Below the pieces are notes generated by a model, which saw nothing but the letters and a program-made list of their open reading frames with translations, was not told the origin of the DNA and ran no database searches. The position numbers and the translations under genes were made by a program. A stretch of 64,000 nucleotides of DNA from Tunicatimonas pelagia (GTDB taxonomy: Bacteria > Bacteroidota > Bacteroidia > Cytophagales > Cyclobacteriaceae), in contig NZ_CP120683.1 of assembly GCF_030506325.1 (NCBI RefSeq), positions 6,576,501 to 6,640,500 of the forward strand, read 5' to 3'. The stretch's first letter is position 1, and every line of letters begins with the position of its first letter. Positions 16,860 through 26,567 of the stretch are shown here, piece by piece.

Positions 16860-18548
16860 CTAATTATTCATTGACTCTCCTTTCCATTTTACTCGTAGCA
16901 CCTGAGCGGCTACTTTCTGCTTTTGGAAAAACTTTAGCCAGTATAATTGCTGAGCCGAAAGCTGATCATTCGGTGATTTCACTTCTATAAATTGATATTC
17001 ATTTTTGTTCCACACAAATAAATCAGGAAAGCCTCGGCCGTTTTCTTTGAGGTCTTTGGCCATCTCCATTAGCACTGCTCCAATTTGTTGGGCTTCCAGT
17101 TGCTGATAGCATTGTTCTACTAATGGAAGCAAGGACTCGTGCCAGCCCACCATCGGGTTGCTCATGCCTAGCTTGGTTTCGTAATGGTGGTGAATAATCT
17201 TTTTGAAACGGGAGGGTTTTTCCAGCACACTGAGCCGTTGGATCAGTTTCGGTTTGCGTTTCTTTAGAAAGTCGGGAGTATAAAAATCCGTGGGACGGGC
17301 TTGAAACGGATGATGAATAGCCTCGCAGTCTTCATCGAAGATAATATCCCAGAACAATAATCCGAAAAATCCGCGCCACAGGTAGTTTTCTACAAAGCAG
17401 CCCTCGTGCCCTTGGTTTTGGTAATACTCTAATACCCCCAACTCTACACAAGGCTGGGCTTCGATAGGTAACGTAATACTAGGGCTATCGTGCAGTACAT
17501 CGGTGGCTTGCTTGCGGCGTTTCTTCTTAGCAATACGATTATAGAAATCTTCGGCAAAAAATTTCTCTTCCGCATTTTGCGGCTCACTCATGATTGTTTG
17601 ACAAAGCTGGAGAGCTTCTTCTTTACAGCCGAGCTTATGAAGTAGCCGTACTCGTCGTTCCCGCGCCGGAGGTTTATCGGTTTGCTGATACATACTAAGC
17701 GCAAATTTTGGGTGGCTTTGTTGCTCGAGCATCTTGCCAATTTTCAATAAAAGGCGGTCAAAGGTAGGTAGAGCGAGTGAGCAAAACTCCTCACGGGTAA
17801 GGCTGCGATTCTGAAACCACTGATAAATTTCATCGGCCGATGCTACGGCTTCATCGCGCAGCACTCGAAACTCTTGATAAATACGAAGCATCCGGAAGGT
17901 GTCTTCCACCTCTTGACGGGTTTTGTAAGCTGCCTGTAGCTTATCTTCGTTAAATAGCTCGTGCTTGATAATTCCCAAATCGCGCACTACGAACTGGCTC
18001 ATATCACTATGAATATCACCAAAGTACAGGAAGCGTAGCATAGCCACCTGATCTTCGTAGCCAACTCGAACAATATCTTCTAGCTGGCGCAAGACATTGA
18101 TGATCTTTCTAGCGTTAAGATGCGCTACGGCACAAGCTATTAGATCAGGTTTTTTCAGAGAGCGATAGCCTTTGGGTAGCTCTTCTTTTGGTAAAAGAGT
18201 AAGCAGCTCAGCTCTAGGAAGGATACTTAACACTTCGGTGAACTCGGCACTATGCTTAGGAGAAAGCCGGCTAAAGAACTTCTGCTGGCAAAGCAAATCA
18301 GTGGTCTCCAACAGGTCATTAATCTCAGCGTAAGTGAGTTTAGAGATTCTGAAAAAACCTCCTTTACGATTAGTAAGCCGAACAAACAAGCAACGAGCGT
18401 CTTCGGGCAAGGCAAGAAACTTTCGCGCAAAATTCTTCTCCCGCCGACTCATCAAGTTTCCCGATTTCTCCTGCACAAAGCGAAGCAAGGCCTCGAAGTT
18501 ATCCAGGTAGTATTTTTCGGGTAGCTCTATCGGCGGTACATTTCTCAT
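16860..18548 (-). CDS. FAN1-like structure-specific nuclease with VRR-NUC domain
   Basis: About 562 residues from the ATG at 18548. A GTG five codons upstream is possible but lies in repeat-like DNA. The C-terminal VRR-NUC domain shows the PD-(D/E)xK pattern: GRGFPD with D509, then FIEVK with E522 and K524, followed by QQLYWLKFF. The N-terminal half contains FVRLTNRKGGFFRI and a following winged-helix-like region with YAEINDLLETTDL, as in bacterial FAN1 proteins. FAN1 enzymes cut 5' flaps and unhook DNA interstrand crosslinks. Length matches the bacterial family. It appears to be monocistronic. Confidence 0.9.
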   Translation of the reverse strand: MRNVPPIELPEKYYLDNFEALLRFVQEKSGNLMSRREKNFARKFLALPEDARCLFVRLTNRKGGFFRISKLTYAEINDLLETTDLLCQQKFFSRLSPKHSAEFTEVLSILPRAELLTLLPKEELPKGYRSLKKPDLIACAVAHLNARKIINVLRQLEDIVRVGYEDQVAMLRFLYFGDIHSDMSQFVVRDLGIIKHELFNEDKLQAAYKTRQEVEDTFRMLRIYQEFRVLRDEAVASADEIYQWFQNRSLTREEFCSLALPTFDRLLLKIGKMLEQQSHPKFALSMYQQTDKPPARERRVRLLHKLGCKEEALQLCQTIMSEPQNAEEKFFAEDFYNRIAKKKRRKQATDVLHDSPSITLPIEAQPCVELGVLEYYQNQGHEGCFVENYLWRGFFGLLFWDIIFDEDCEAIHHPFQARPTDFYTPDFLKKRKPKLIQRLSVLEKPSRFKKIIHHHYETKLGMSNPMVGWHESLLPLVEQCYQQLEAQQIGAVLMEMAKDLKENGRGFPDLFVWNKNEYQFIEVKSPNDQLSAQQLYWLKFFQKQKVAAQVLRVKWKGESMNN

Positions 18549-18552
18549 AGTA

Positions 18553-18664
18553 TAGTAGTCCACAGTCGACGGTCAATTGTCCACAGAGATTCTAGGTGAA
18601 TTTATGTGGTTCAACAATGTTATCTATTATCCATTTTCAATTGTCACCTATCAACTGTTCATTG
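18553..18664. repeat. Word-like intergenic repeat
   Basis: Degenerate words such as GTCCACAGTCGACGGTCAATTGTCCACAG and TATCCATTTTCAATTGTCACCTATCAACTGTTC fill the gap and run into the 3' end of the next gene, where they encode its last residues. Similar words occur near 6740, 16810, 52455 and 55175-55410. Confidence 0.6.
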
Positions 18665-19053
18665 CTCTCCATATCACTGAGTTGTAGCCCTAAGGCATTG
18701 GTAGAAATCTGAATTTCGCGAACTGACAAACCCAGTGAAGCAAGCAGTAACAATAGGCTTATTCCAAACACCCATTTCCCAATTTCGTATTCTTCGGCAA
18801 ATAGCAAGAACATACATAATACACATAAAAACAAGCTCATAATTCCCAGGCTTTGCATATTTCTAGTCAGAATTACCCGCTTTCGTAAGTTCTCAATCTG
18901 GCCACGTACCCGCCCATCGTGATTCTCACTGTACTGCGAGTGTAGCTGCCGAATGAGGGCGGCAATGGCTAGAAATCGATTAGTGTACGCTAGCAGCAAC
19001 AGTGAAATAGCGGGAAACAGTAGAGCGGGGGTAGTGAGAGTTAATTCGTTCAT
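18637..19053 (-). CDS. DUF2721 family membrane protein
   Basis: 138 residues from the ATG at 19053. An upstream TTG at 19089 was rejected. It begins MNELTLTTPALLFPAISLL, a family signature, followed by ALIRQLHSQY and RKRVILTRNMQSLG. Three hydrophobic segments at about 10-28, 72-90 and 93-112 predict an inner-membrane protein. The function of the family is unknown. The last codons (EQLIGDN) are written in the word-like repeat that fills the adjacent gap, so the C-terminus may have been extended by repeat insertion. Confidence 0.8.
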   Translation of the reverse strand: MNELTLTTPALLFPAISLLLLAYTNRFLAIAALIRQLHSQYSENHDGRVRGQIENLRKRVILTRNMQSLGIMSLFLCVLCMFLLFAEEYEIGKWVFGISLLLLLASLGLSVREIQISTNALGLQLSDMESNEQLIGDN

Positions 19054-19154
19054 AAAAGGGCAGGAGCGCAGTTTGTTTAGTAACACCAAATTAGTATTGG
19101 TAAATTTACGAAGATAGTAAATCTCACGGAGCTGTTAAATTCAGAAAATCGGTT

Positions 19155-19520
19155 ATGTACTACACTTGGCTAGACATATTCTTTTGGTGGTTGCATGTAG
19201 TAGTCATCAGTTTTAACCTAACAGGTTGGATATGGAATAATACGCGGCGGGCTCACTTGATAGTAGTGTTACTTACCGTTTTCAGTTGGCTCGTTTTAGG
19301 CTTCTGGTACGGCTTTGGGTATTGCTTTCTCACCGATTGGCATTGGGAAGTTAAGCGAGCATTGGGACAGCAAAATTTGCCAAATTCGTTTATCACATAT
19401 TTGATAAACTATCAATTGGGAGGAACTATCTCGGTGAAAGTGATTGATATTGCGACAGCCGTCACGTTTGTTGCCATCGTTATTATATCTTGCTACCGAA
19501 ACCGTGATCTTGTCAAATAA
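19155..19520 (+). CDS. DUF2784-like small membrane protein
   Basis: 121 residues with hydrophobic segments near 5-25, 35-52 and 95-113. The middle CFLTDWHWEVKRALG and the FITYLINYQLG segment resemble DUF2784 proteins, which place similar motifs in the loop. Function is unknown. It is divergent from the DUF2721 gene and 52 bp ahead of the SixA-type phosphatase, with which it may be co-transcribed. Confidence 0.75.
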   Translation: MYYTWLDIFFWWLHVVVISFNLTGWIWNNTRRAHLIVVLLTVFSWLVLGFWYGFGYCFLTDWHWEVKRALGQQNLPNSFITYLINYQLGGTISVKVIDIATAVTFVAIVIISCYRNRDLVK

Positions 19521-19572
19521 TTTTATAGGCGAATGATTACCCAACAGCGATTGAACTCCCAATTCAGATAAT

Positions 19573-20067
19573 ATGACCAAAACCCTCTATCTCGTTCGTC
19601 ACGCCAAGTCCAGTTGGAAAGACACTTCAGTGGTCGACTACGATCGGTCTCTTAACAAGCGTGGAAAACGAGATGCGCCTGAAATGGGAAAACGTCTAGC
19701 CGCTAAAAACATCCATCCGGATTGGGTTATCAGCAGTCCTGCCAAGCGGGCTAAACTCACTATCGAGGCAATTGCTACCGAAATAAACTACGCTGAATCT
19801 CAAATCCGGTGGGCGGAGAAATTGTATCATGCTGATGTAGAAACTTTGCTCGGGCAAATTAGGAGCCTAGAGAATCAGTACCAGTCGCTTATGCTGGTAG
19901 GGCATAACCCAGGATTGACTGACTTGCAGAACTCTTTATGCAATGAAGCAATCGAAAATATTGTAACGACCGGAATTGTCTGTATTCAGTTTGACGTGGC
20001 TGATTGGGCAAACGTTCGGTCTGGTCAGTTACAATGGTACGATTATCCGAAAAAAGAAGAGCAGTAA
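19573..20067 (+). CDS. SixA-type histidine phosphatase
   Basis: 164 residues of the histidine phosphatase superfamily. The phospho-accepting RHA motif is in TLYLVRHAKSSW near residue 10. The second arginine is in SSPAKRAKLT and the second histidine in LMLVGHNPGLT. The protein is SixA-like in length. SixA removes phosphate from histidine phosphotransfer domains in E. coli; the target here is unknown and could be a small molecule instead. Confidence 0.9.
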   Translation: MTKTLYLVRHAKSSWKDTSVVDYDRSLNKRGKRDAPEMGKRLAAKNIHPDWVISSPAKRAKLTIEAIATEINYAESQIRWAEKLYHADVETLLGQIRSLENQYQSLMLVGHNPGLTDLQNSLCNEAIENIVTTGIVCIQFDVADWANVRSGQLQWYDYPKKEEQ

Positions 20068-20155
20068 ATAGGCACTCTATGGGTAAAAACCGCCAATTGA
20101 ATACTGGGTTTGAGGAAAAATAAGTAAGTTGCTCATCCACATAATCATGTACTAA

Positions 20156-21637
20156 ATGGCAACCTACACTCGGCACTCAGCCTTCTTACTCTTTCTGTTT
20201 GCGCTTATTATCCAGTCTTGTTCAAATCCATCGGAGCAAGCTAGTGAAGATTCTACTTTAACCGAAAAACCAAACATCGTCTGGATCATGCTGGAAGACT
20301 GGGGCTACCAACTTTCCTGCTATGGTGAGCCAGGTATCAGTACACCTAATGTGGATAAACTAGCGGCAGCAGGAATCCGCTATACCAATGCTTTTGCTAC
20401 CGCTCCGGTTTGTTCGCCCTCTCGCTCGGCGATGATGACGGGTTTTCATCAGAACTACATCAGAGCCAATCAGCATCGTACCAATGGTTCGGGATTTACC
20501 CGTCAACCACTTCCGCACGGTATTCGTCCCATGACGCATTTGTTGCAAGAAGCTGGGTACTTTACCTGTTTTATGGCGAATCGTAAAACCGATATGAACT
20601 TCACTCACGAAGGTGATTTGTACCAAGGAGAAGACTGGAGTGAGCGAGAGGAGGGGCAGCCGTTTTTTGCCCAGCTTACTTTTCCCGGAACCCATCGTCG
20701 TTGGCAACGCGATTCTATTAATCCAATTGCTATTGAAGATGTGCAACTGCCACCCTATTATCCGCAAACTGATTTAGCTAAGCGGGATTGGGCCAATGGG
20801 CTGGAAGCCATGCAGAACGTAGACCGACAGGTAGGGGAGGTGCTCGACCGATTAGAGGCGGAAGGTTTAGCCGAGAATACCTTAGTATTTCTGATTGGAG
20901 ATAACGGACGTTGTATGCCCCGGGGCAAACAGTTTTTATACGACGGTGGTATTCAGGTACCCATTATCGCTCGCTGGCCGGGGCAAATTGAAGCAGGAGA
21001 GGTATCTGATGCGATGGTCATGACGATTGATATTACTAAAACAATTCTGGACGTAGCTGGAGCTAAGTCCACTCACCCACTACACGGTAAAAATTTGCTT
21101 GAGAGCGAAATAGCCGAACGTGAGTTTATCTTTGCCGCTCGTGATAAGATGGACAGCACCCACGATGCTATGCGGGCGATTCGTACGGAGCAGTACAAGC
21201 TTATTCATAACCTGATGCCGGAGCGAGCCTATTGCCAGTACAATAATTATAAAGAACGCAGCTATCCGGTGCTGACATTACTTAACGTGATGCACCTGAA
21301 AGGAGAGCTTCCGCCCGAGCAAGATCGCTTTATGGCTGATTCTAAACCCGAGTACGAACTTTACGATTTGCAAGATGACCCTTACGAACTAAACAACCTG
21401 GCGGATGAAGTGGCTCATCAGTCGGTAAAAGATTCATTACTCACTGAACTCAACCAGTGGCGTGAGAAAATTAACGATCAAGGGGTGAGCGATGAGTTTC
21501 GTCAAGGAGGGTGGTCGGATACTTATCCCACCAAATCGTTAGCCGAATGGGAAGAAACCCTAGAAGCCTTCCGTCCTTGGGTATTTCGCGAACCGGGTGA
21601 AACAATGGAGCATCCATTTTATCCGAATCGGGACTAG
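20156..21637 (+). CDS. Lipoprotein type I sulfatase, heparan N-sulfatase-like
   Basis: 493 residues. A lipobox (IIQSC) marks an exported lipoprotein. The formylglycine site is in APVCSPSRSAMMTG (CxPxR, at about residue 86), so activation by a formylglycine-generating enzyme encoded elsewhere is required. The first metal site reads MLEDWGYQ, an ED in place of DD, as seen in many N-sulfoglucosamine sulfohydrolase-like sulfatases. A second metal site lies in LIGDNGRCMPRGK. The likely role is removal of sulfate from a marine or host glycan; substrate is not predictable. It ends 1 bp before the convergent hydrolase gene. Confidence 0.92.
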   Translation: MATYTRHSAFLLFLFALIIQSCSNPSEQASEDSTLTEKPNIVWIMLEDWGYQLSCYGEPGISTPNVDKLAAAGIRYTNAFATAPVCSPSRSAMMTGFHQNYIRANQHRTNGSGFTRQPLPHGIRPMTHLLQEAGYFTCFMANRKTDMNFTHEGDLYQGEDWSEREEGQPFFAQLTFPGTHRRWQRDSINPIAIEDVQLPPYYPQTDLAKRDWANGLEAMQNVDRQVGEVLDRLEAEGLAENTLVFLIGDNGRCMPRGKQFLYDGGIQVPIIARWPGQIEAGEVSDAMVMTIDITKTILDVAGAKSTHPLHGKNLLESEIAEREFIFAARDKMDSTHDAMRAIRTEQYKLIHNLMPERAYCQYNNYKERSYPVLTLLNVMHLKGELPPEQDRFMADSKPEYELYDLQDDPYELNNLADEVAHQSVKDSLLTELNQWREKINDQGVSDEFRQGGWSDTYPTKSLAEWEETLEAFRPWVFREPGETMEHPFYPNRD

Positions 21638-23326
21638 TTATTCGTTGGTGGTTTTTTTCACTTTTGTAAAGAGGATATTTTTTACGCGGCCTGAAGAAAC
21701 CTGAAAGCCTGTGATAGCATCATTAGCATTTCGTACGAACGAAACCTCACCAAAGGCCCAAGTATCACCACTGAATATATCCTTTTTTCTTGGAGCTAAC
21801 GAAATATTGCTTAATCGGATATGCTTTGCTACTAACCCAGTATCAACTACCGCAAGAGTGTAGGTGGTGACTAATTCTTCGCTGTAATATCGTCCGGTAT
21901 ATTCAGTCAAGTCTTGCGGCGATAAGTCGAGAGGTTTAACTCTAGCTGCTTCCATTTTCTGCCCACCTGCTGAGAGTTTTAGAACCGATATCTCTCCGGC
22001 ACTGTCCATTGGAAAGGTTACCGTCCCATCCCAACCATCAATTGAAAACTCATTGTTAGAAATGGGATTTAGGGAACGCTGGGGTTCGTTAGGTACTTTC
22101 GCGTACAATTTACTTTGATCGTTAGTAATGTTGATAATAAACCCTGGTTGTAATTCATAATCACCAGAATAGCTATTCAGCGCTTCCTTTTCAATGGTAA
22201 TGTCAAGTTCAATTTCTTTTTCAGCCTTTTCCTCTGGCTCTGGTTCAACTTCTAAGCTGTCTGCCAAGTAAATATCTGCTAGTTGATGAGCTAACCCTCC
22301 AGCATTCATTGAGGCATCGTTACTAAAAACGATCACTGCAAACTGTTGGTCGGGAAAACGAGAGAGGTGAGTTCGGTAGCCTGCATCCGCCCCACCGTGC
22401 TGTATTTCGCGTAGCCCCTTGTACTCGCCTACAAACTGACCCAATGCCCCACCCATGCTTTCGCCGTTGTTAAGAACAATAGGGGTATTCATAGTACGAA
22501 AAATACTCGTGTCGCCTACCTGACCTGTGTAAAAATTAGTAGTCCAGCGACTCAGGTCTTCTACGGTGGTAAACAAGCTCGTAGCCCCAACATTGGCGTA
22601 GTTCAGTACGCTTTTTTTATAACCAGTACTATCTTGGTAGTACGAGTAAGCTCGGTTTTTTACCACCTTTTCGTGATCATCGTAGAATAGAGTGTTTTGC
22701 ATATCCAGAGGCTGAAAAATATACTGTACGGTAAATTCAGCGAAGCGTTGACCAGATACTCGCGCTACTACCTCGGCCAGTAGCGTAAAACCAGTATTGC
22801 AGTACATAAACTGTTCGCCGGGGTCAAAGTTTAACTGCTGCTGACGACTTATTAATTTTAGGATGTTTTTGGTAGTGATCACATCATCCATCCGCCACCC
22901 CGCCATTACTAACAACTCCCATTGGTCGCGGAGTCCACTGGTATGAGAAGCCAAGTGTCGCAACGTAATAGTCTTGCCAAAGTCGGGAACCTCGGGTACG
23001 TACTTTCTGATGTCATCATCTAGTGAAAGTTTTCCTTCTTTCTCTAGTAGCATGATAGCAAAGACGGTAAACTGCTTAGAGATGGAAGCAATATGAAAGA
23101 CAGTAGTTGGAGTGATAGGAACACCGTACTCCAGATTCGCCTGTCCAAATCCTTGTTGATGAATAATTGCACCATTCTGCACTACCGCAAAAGCCACACC
23201 TGGAGTATGGTCGCTATTCCATTGGGTAAAAAGCTCATCGGCTTGTTTGTTTTCTGTTGATTGGCAACCAAATAACAGACAGCAAATAAACAGGAAGGAT
23301 GGAGAGAGAAAAGTAGTTGATTTCAT
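21638..23326 (-). CDS. Class C beta-lactamase-type serine hydrolase (lipoprotein)
   Basis: 562 residues. A lipobox (LLFGC) lies near residue 21. The catalytic SxxK motif is SISK in HIASISKQFTVFA, and the YxN motif is YCN in MYCNTGFTLL. GGADAGYRTH occupies the third motif region. After the catalytic domain (about 35-370) come about 190 residues of beta-rich sequence like the C-terminal domains of AmpC-fold peptidases and esterases. Substrate could be peptides or esters; resistance is not implied. The gene is directly convergent with the sulfatase and divergent from the FAD oxidoreductase. Confidence 0.9.
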   Translation of the reverse strand: MKSTTFLSPSFLFICCLLFGCQSTENKQADELFTQWNSDHTPGVAFAVVQNGAIIHQQGFGQANLEYGVPITPTTVFHIASISKQFTVFAIMLLEKEGKLSLDDDIRKYVPEVPDFGKTITLRHLASHTSGLRDQWELLVMAGWRMDDVITTKNILKLISRQQQLNFDPGEQFMYCNTGFTLLAEVVARVSGQRFAEFTVQYIFQPLDMQNTLFYDDHEKVVKNRAYSYYQDSTGYKKSVLNYANVGATSLFTTVEDLSRWTTNFYTGQVGDTSIFRTMNTPIVLNNGESMGGALGQFVGEYKGLREIQHGGADAGYRTHLSRFPDQQFAVIVFSNDASMNAGGLAHQLADIYLADSLEVEPEPEEKAEKEIELDITIEKEALNSYSGDYELQPGFIINITNDQSKLYAKVPNEPQRSLNPISNNEFSIDGWDGTVTFPMDSAGEISVLKLSAGGQKMEAARVKPLDLSPQDLTEYTGRYYSEELVTTYTLAVVDTGLVAKHIRLSNISLAPRKKDIFSGDTWAFGEVSFVRNANDAITGFQVSSGRVKNILFTKVKKTTNE

Positions 23327-23483
23327 CTGAAAACAAGATACAGCCTCTAGAATGAATTAGCAAAAATCAATACGTAGCAATGCTTCACCAAACTGATCAT
23401 GGTTTCAATCTATGTTAAGGAGTTTCTCTATCAGAAAAAAATTCATTTATCTTGGCGAGATATTTATTTAATCTGCCAATATC

Positions 23484-25397
23484 ATGCGGTTAAAATTTTT
23501 TCTTTGCCTTGGAATCAGTTTCTTCTCAGCTACAAGTTTTGTTTTTCAGCCAGACCAAATCGTAGAGTCAGATTACGATTTGGTGATTTATGGAGCTACT
23601 TTCTCAGGCATTGCGGCGGCTATCAACGCTGCCGAATACGGGCATACGGTAGCTTTAGTAGAAGAATACGATCAGATTGGCGGACTCATGACCAGTGGGC
23701 TTTCTAACACCGACTTCATTTCTTTTGAGTCATTAAGTGGCACCTTTCTGGACTACTGCAAGCGGGTAGAAAAGTATTACATTGATAAGTACGGAGCTGA
23801 GTCTCAGCAAGTGGAAGATTGCCATGCCGGCATTCACGCCGAGCCGCATGTCACGCTTAAAATCTTTCAGGAGATGCTAGCCGAGCACTCTAATATTCAG
23901 GTTTATCTTAATCATAGGATTCAAAGTATTTCTTTAGGGGAACCCCAGCAGCAACTCCGGCATATCGCGCGCATCAAATGCCTCAACCTCACCGACAATG
24001 CAAGGGTTGAGCTATCGGGGCAAATATTTCTAGATGCAACCTACGAGGGTGATTTAGCTGCTTTCGCGGGGGCAGAGTATCGCGTAGGGCGCGAATCTCG
24101 TCAGGAATACGGGGAACCTCTGGCCGGGCATATTTTTTACCAGAACAGAAGGATACTAAACGGCAGTACTGGCGAGGGCGACCGAAGAGTGCAAGGCTAC
24201 AACTTTCGAGTAATTATGACCGATGATCCGGATAACCGTCGTTTGATTGACCAGCCTGATAATTATCGGCGAGAAGACTATCTGCCGATTGCAGAGGTGC
24301 TCCAGCAGGAAACGGTCAGTCAGGTCTTTGCCAGATTTGGTCGGGATGCCATACTGCGGGCGCAGATGATTCCCAATCGGAAAGCAGATGTCAACGATAT
24401 TAAAAACGCTGCTGTACGGATCGCCCTGTTGGGAGAAAACTACGCTTATCCCGAAGGGAGTCCCGAAGTTAGGGCTGAGATTGTCCAGCACCATCAGGAG
24501 CATATTTTGGGTTTGCTGTATTTCCTGCAAAACGATACGGCAGTTCCTGAAAAATATCGCCAAGAGGCTCGTCAGTGGGGACTAGCCAAAGATGAGTTCA
24601 TAAATAATGAAAATTTTCCTCCCCGGCTCTACATCCGCGAAGCCCGCCGAATTATGGGAGAATACGTTTTTACGCAAAATGATGTAACCCCCCAGCAAGG
24701 CACCTTGATTATCCCTTTTAAAAATGATGCCATTGCTATCGGCGACTACGCCCTGAACTGTCACGGAGTACAACCGCCTTCGCTGTATTCTTCGGTGGCA
24801 GAGGGTGACTATAACTTTATTCCCCCTCCGTTTCAAATTCCTTTCGGAGTAATTGTCCCCCGACGATTTTCTAATTTACTAGTCTCAGTAGCGATCTCCA
24901 GCAGCCACGTAGGGTTTAGCGGTATTCGCCTGGAGCCAGTGTGGACATCGCTAGGGCAAGCCGCTGGACTAACTGCCCACCTAGCACTTATCGGTGAGCA
25001 AATGGTAAGAGAGGTAAATATAAATGAACTACAAAAACTGTTGCATCACCATAAGTCTAAGACTACCTACATCTCAGATATTGAGGCTAATTCTGCCTTA
25101 TTTGAAGCGGCTCAGTTTCTGGGAGTCAGAGGGTATCTGCATGATCTTTATACTCTGGATACGCTGGCAATGGTGGATACCACAACCTACCGCAGTCTGT
25201 GGGGTGGGCAGTACGCCGCTGCTTATCCGTTTCATGCCTTAGAACCCGAAAAAGAACTAGAGGGTGCTTTAGCCCAGCGCTGGATTCGTCGGCTAGATGA
25301 TGAAAGGCGACAAGCTGAGGCTCAGGAATATTTAGCAGGCTCCACTCCGTCGCGGGGAGAGTTTTTGCTGAAGATATACTCACTACTTAGCGAATAG
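23484..25397 (+). CDS. Exported FAD-dependent oxidoreductase
   Basis: 637 residues with an N-terminal signal sequence (about 1-22). An FAD-binding fold follows: DYDLVIYGATFSGIAAAINAAEYG, with the GxTxxG-type loop replacing the usual GGGPAG. VALVEEYDQIGGLMTSGLSNTD, DATYEGDLAAFAG and the C-terminal GFSGIRLEPVW match the PF12831-type oxidoreductases, often labelled xanthan lyase in Bacteroidota although not lyases. Substrate is unknown; a periplasmic sugar oxidation is plausible next to the sugar-modifying genes downstream. Confidence 0.88.
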   Translation: MRLKFFLCLGISFFSATSFVFQPDQIVESDYDLVIYGATFSGIAAAINAAEYGHTVALVEEYDQIGGLMTSGLSNTDFISFESLSGTFLDYCKRVEKYYIDKYGAESQQVEDCHAGIHAEPHVTLKIFQEMLAEHSNIQVYLNHRIQSISLGEPQQQLRHIARIKCLNLTDNARVELSGQIFLDATYEGDLAAFAGAEYRVGRESRQEYGEPLAGHIFYQNRRILNGSTGEGDRRVQGYNFRVIMTDDPDNRRLIDQPDNYRREDYLPIAEVLQQETVSQVFARFGRDAILRAQMIPNRKADVNDIKNAAVRIALLGENYAYPEGSPEVRAEIVQHHQEHILGLLYFLQNDTAVPEKYRQEARQWGLAKDEFINNENFPPRLYIREARRIMGEYVFTQNDVTPQQGTLIIPFKNDAIAIGDYALNCHGVQPPSLYSSVAEGDYNFIPPPFQIPFGVIVPRRFSNLLVSVAISSSHVGFSGIRLEPVWTSLGQAAGLTAHLALIGEQMVREVNINELQKLLHHHKSKTTYISDIEANSALFEAAQFLGVRGYLHDLYTLDTLAMVDTTTYRSLWGGQYAAAYPFHALEPEKELEGALAQRWIRRLDDERRQAEAQEYLAGSTPSRGEFLLKIYSLLSE

Positions 25398-25453
25398 CCT
25401 ATTTGCTGAACAATTGATGTTTAGTATCTTGGGCGAAGTACTAAAACTACACT

Positions 25454-26446
25454 ATGCAAACCATCACCTTATCTCACAGCGACCTTACTATCACTCGAAT
25501 GACCTTCGGAGCCTGGGCGATTGTGGGAGGTTTTAACTGGGGACATCAGGAAGAAAAAGACTCATTAGCTGCACTACGAGAGGCTTACGAACAAGGCATT
25601 ACTTTTTTTGATACTGCCCAAGCCTACGGCAATGGTGCTTCCGAACGAATGATCCATCAGGCACTGGGCGATGTATATGATAAGATTGTGATCGCTACCA
25701 AGATTGTTCCCGATGATTTTGGCTACGAAGATGTAAAGCAAGCCTGTGAAGCTCGAATTCAAGCCCTTCAATCCGATCATCTGGATTTACTACAGTTGCA
25801 CTGGCCTAACCCAGCTATTCCGGTAGAAGAAACAATGCGAGCGTTGGTTGATCTCAAGCAAGAAGGCAAAATTCGGGCTTTTGGTGTATCTAACTTCGGA
25901 AAGCAAGACCTGACCGAAGCACTAGAAGTGACTAAAGAAATCTCTAGTAATCAACTTCCTTATAATCTCTTATGGCGAGCGATTGAATTTGATATTTTAC
26001 CTCTATGTAACAAACATCAAATTCCGGTACTGAGCTATTCATCTATCATGCAAGGATTACTGGCGGGAAAATTTAGCAATCCTCAAGAAGTACCGGATGA
26101 TCGAGCCCGTTCCCGCCATTTTTCCTCGGAGCGTTCCCAAACTCGCCACAGTGAAGGTGGACAGGAGACGCTTACTTTTAAGACAATTGCCCAGGTTAAG
26201 CAGATAGCCGAACGGGAAGATATTCCGATGGCGCGTCTCAGCATGGCCTGGCTGTTAGCTCAATCAGGTATGGGTAGTATTATCGTGGGAGCCAGAAATC
26301 CGCAGCAGGTAAGAGACAATGTAGCCACTATGCAAGTATCGTTATCGGATAAACTTGTTGAAGAGCTGAACGAGATCACTCGATCTCTAAAAGAAGCCTT
26401 GGGCTCTAACGCTGATATGTGGCAAAGTGATTCCCGCATTCATTAA
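25454..26446 (+). CDS. Aldo/keto reductase
   Basis: 330 residues with the AKR (beta/alpha)8 barrel. The catalytic Asp and Tyr are in FFDTAQAYGNGASE, the Lys in VIATKI and the His in LLQLHWPNP. The NADP-binding GARNPQQVRDN is near the C-terminus. It lies 56 bp after the FAD oxidoreductase and before the Gfo/Idh gene on the same strand, and may reduce the same class of sugar-derived carbonyls. Confidence 0.94.
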   Translation: MQTITLSHSDLTITRMTFGAWAIVGGFNWGHQEEKDSLAALREAYEQGITFFDTAQAYGNGASERMIHQALGDVYDKIVIATKIVPDDFGYEDVKQACEARIQALQSDHLDLLQLHWPNPAIPVEETMRALVDLKQEGKIRAFGVSNFGKQDLTEALEVTKEISSNQLPYNLLWRAIEFDILPLCNKHQIPVLSYSSIMQGLLAGKFSNPQEVPDDRARSRHFSSERSQTRHSEGGQETLTFKTIAQVKQIAEREDIPMARLSMAWLLAQSGMGSIIVGARNPQQVRDNVATMQVSLSDKLVEELNEITRSLKEALGSNADMWQSDSRIH

Positions 26447-26517
26447 CAGAGTGTATACATCTTTATATTTATTGATTGTCCGATTACGGATTGCTCAACT
26501 TACTATTACTCTCTAAT

Positions 26518-26562
26518 TTTCAACTTTCAACTTTCAACTTTCAACTTTCAACCTTCAACCTT
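26518..26562 (+). repeat. Tandem 7-bp repeat abutting a start codon
   Basis: Five perfect copies of TTTCAAC (26518-26552) are followed by one CTTCAAC (26553-26559) and a partial unit. The array ends 5 bp before the ATG at 26568, filling the ribosome-binding region. Confidence 0.9.
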
Positions 26563-26567
26563 AGCCT

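Noticed and set aside
20156..21637. ED instead of DD in the first metal site as a sign of an inactive sulfatase
   Set aside because: Many N-sulfoglucosamine sulfohydrolase-like sulfatases carry ED at this place, and the formylglycine site is intact.
21638..23326. Antibiotic-resistance beta-lactamase
   Set aside because: The SxxK/YxN fold is shared by many peptidases and esterases, and the long C-terminal region and lipobox do not fit a dedicated AmpC enzyme.
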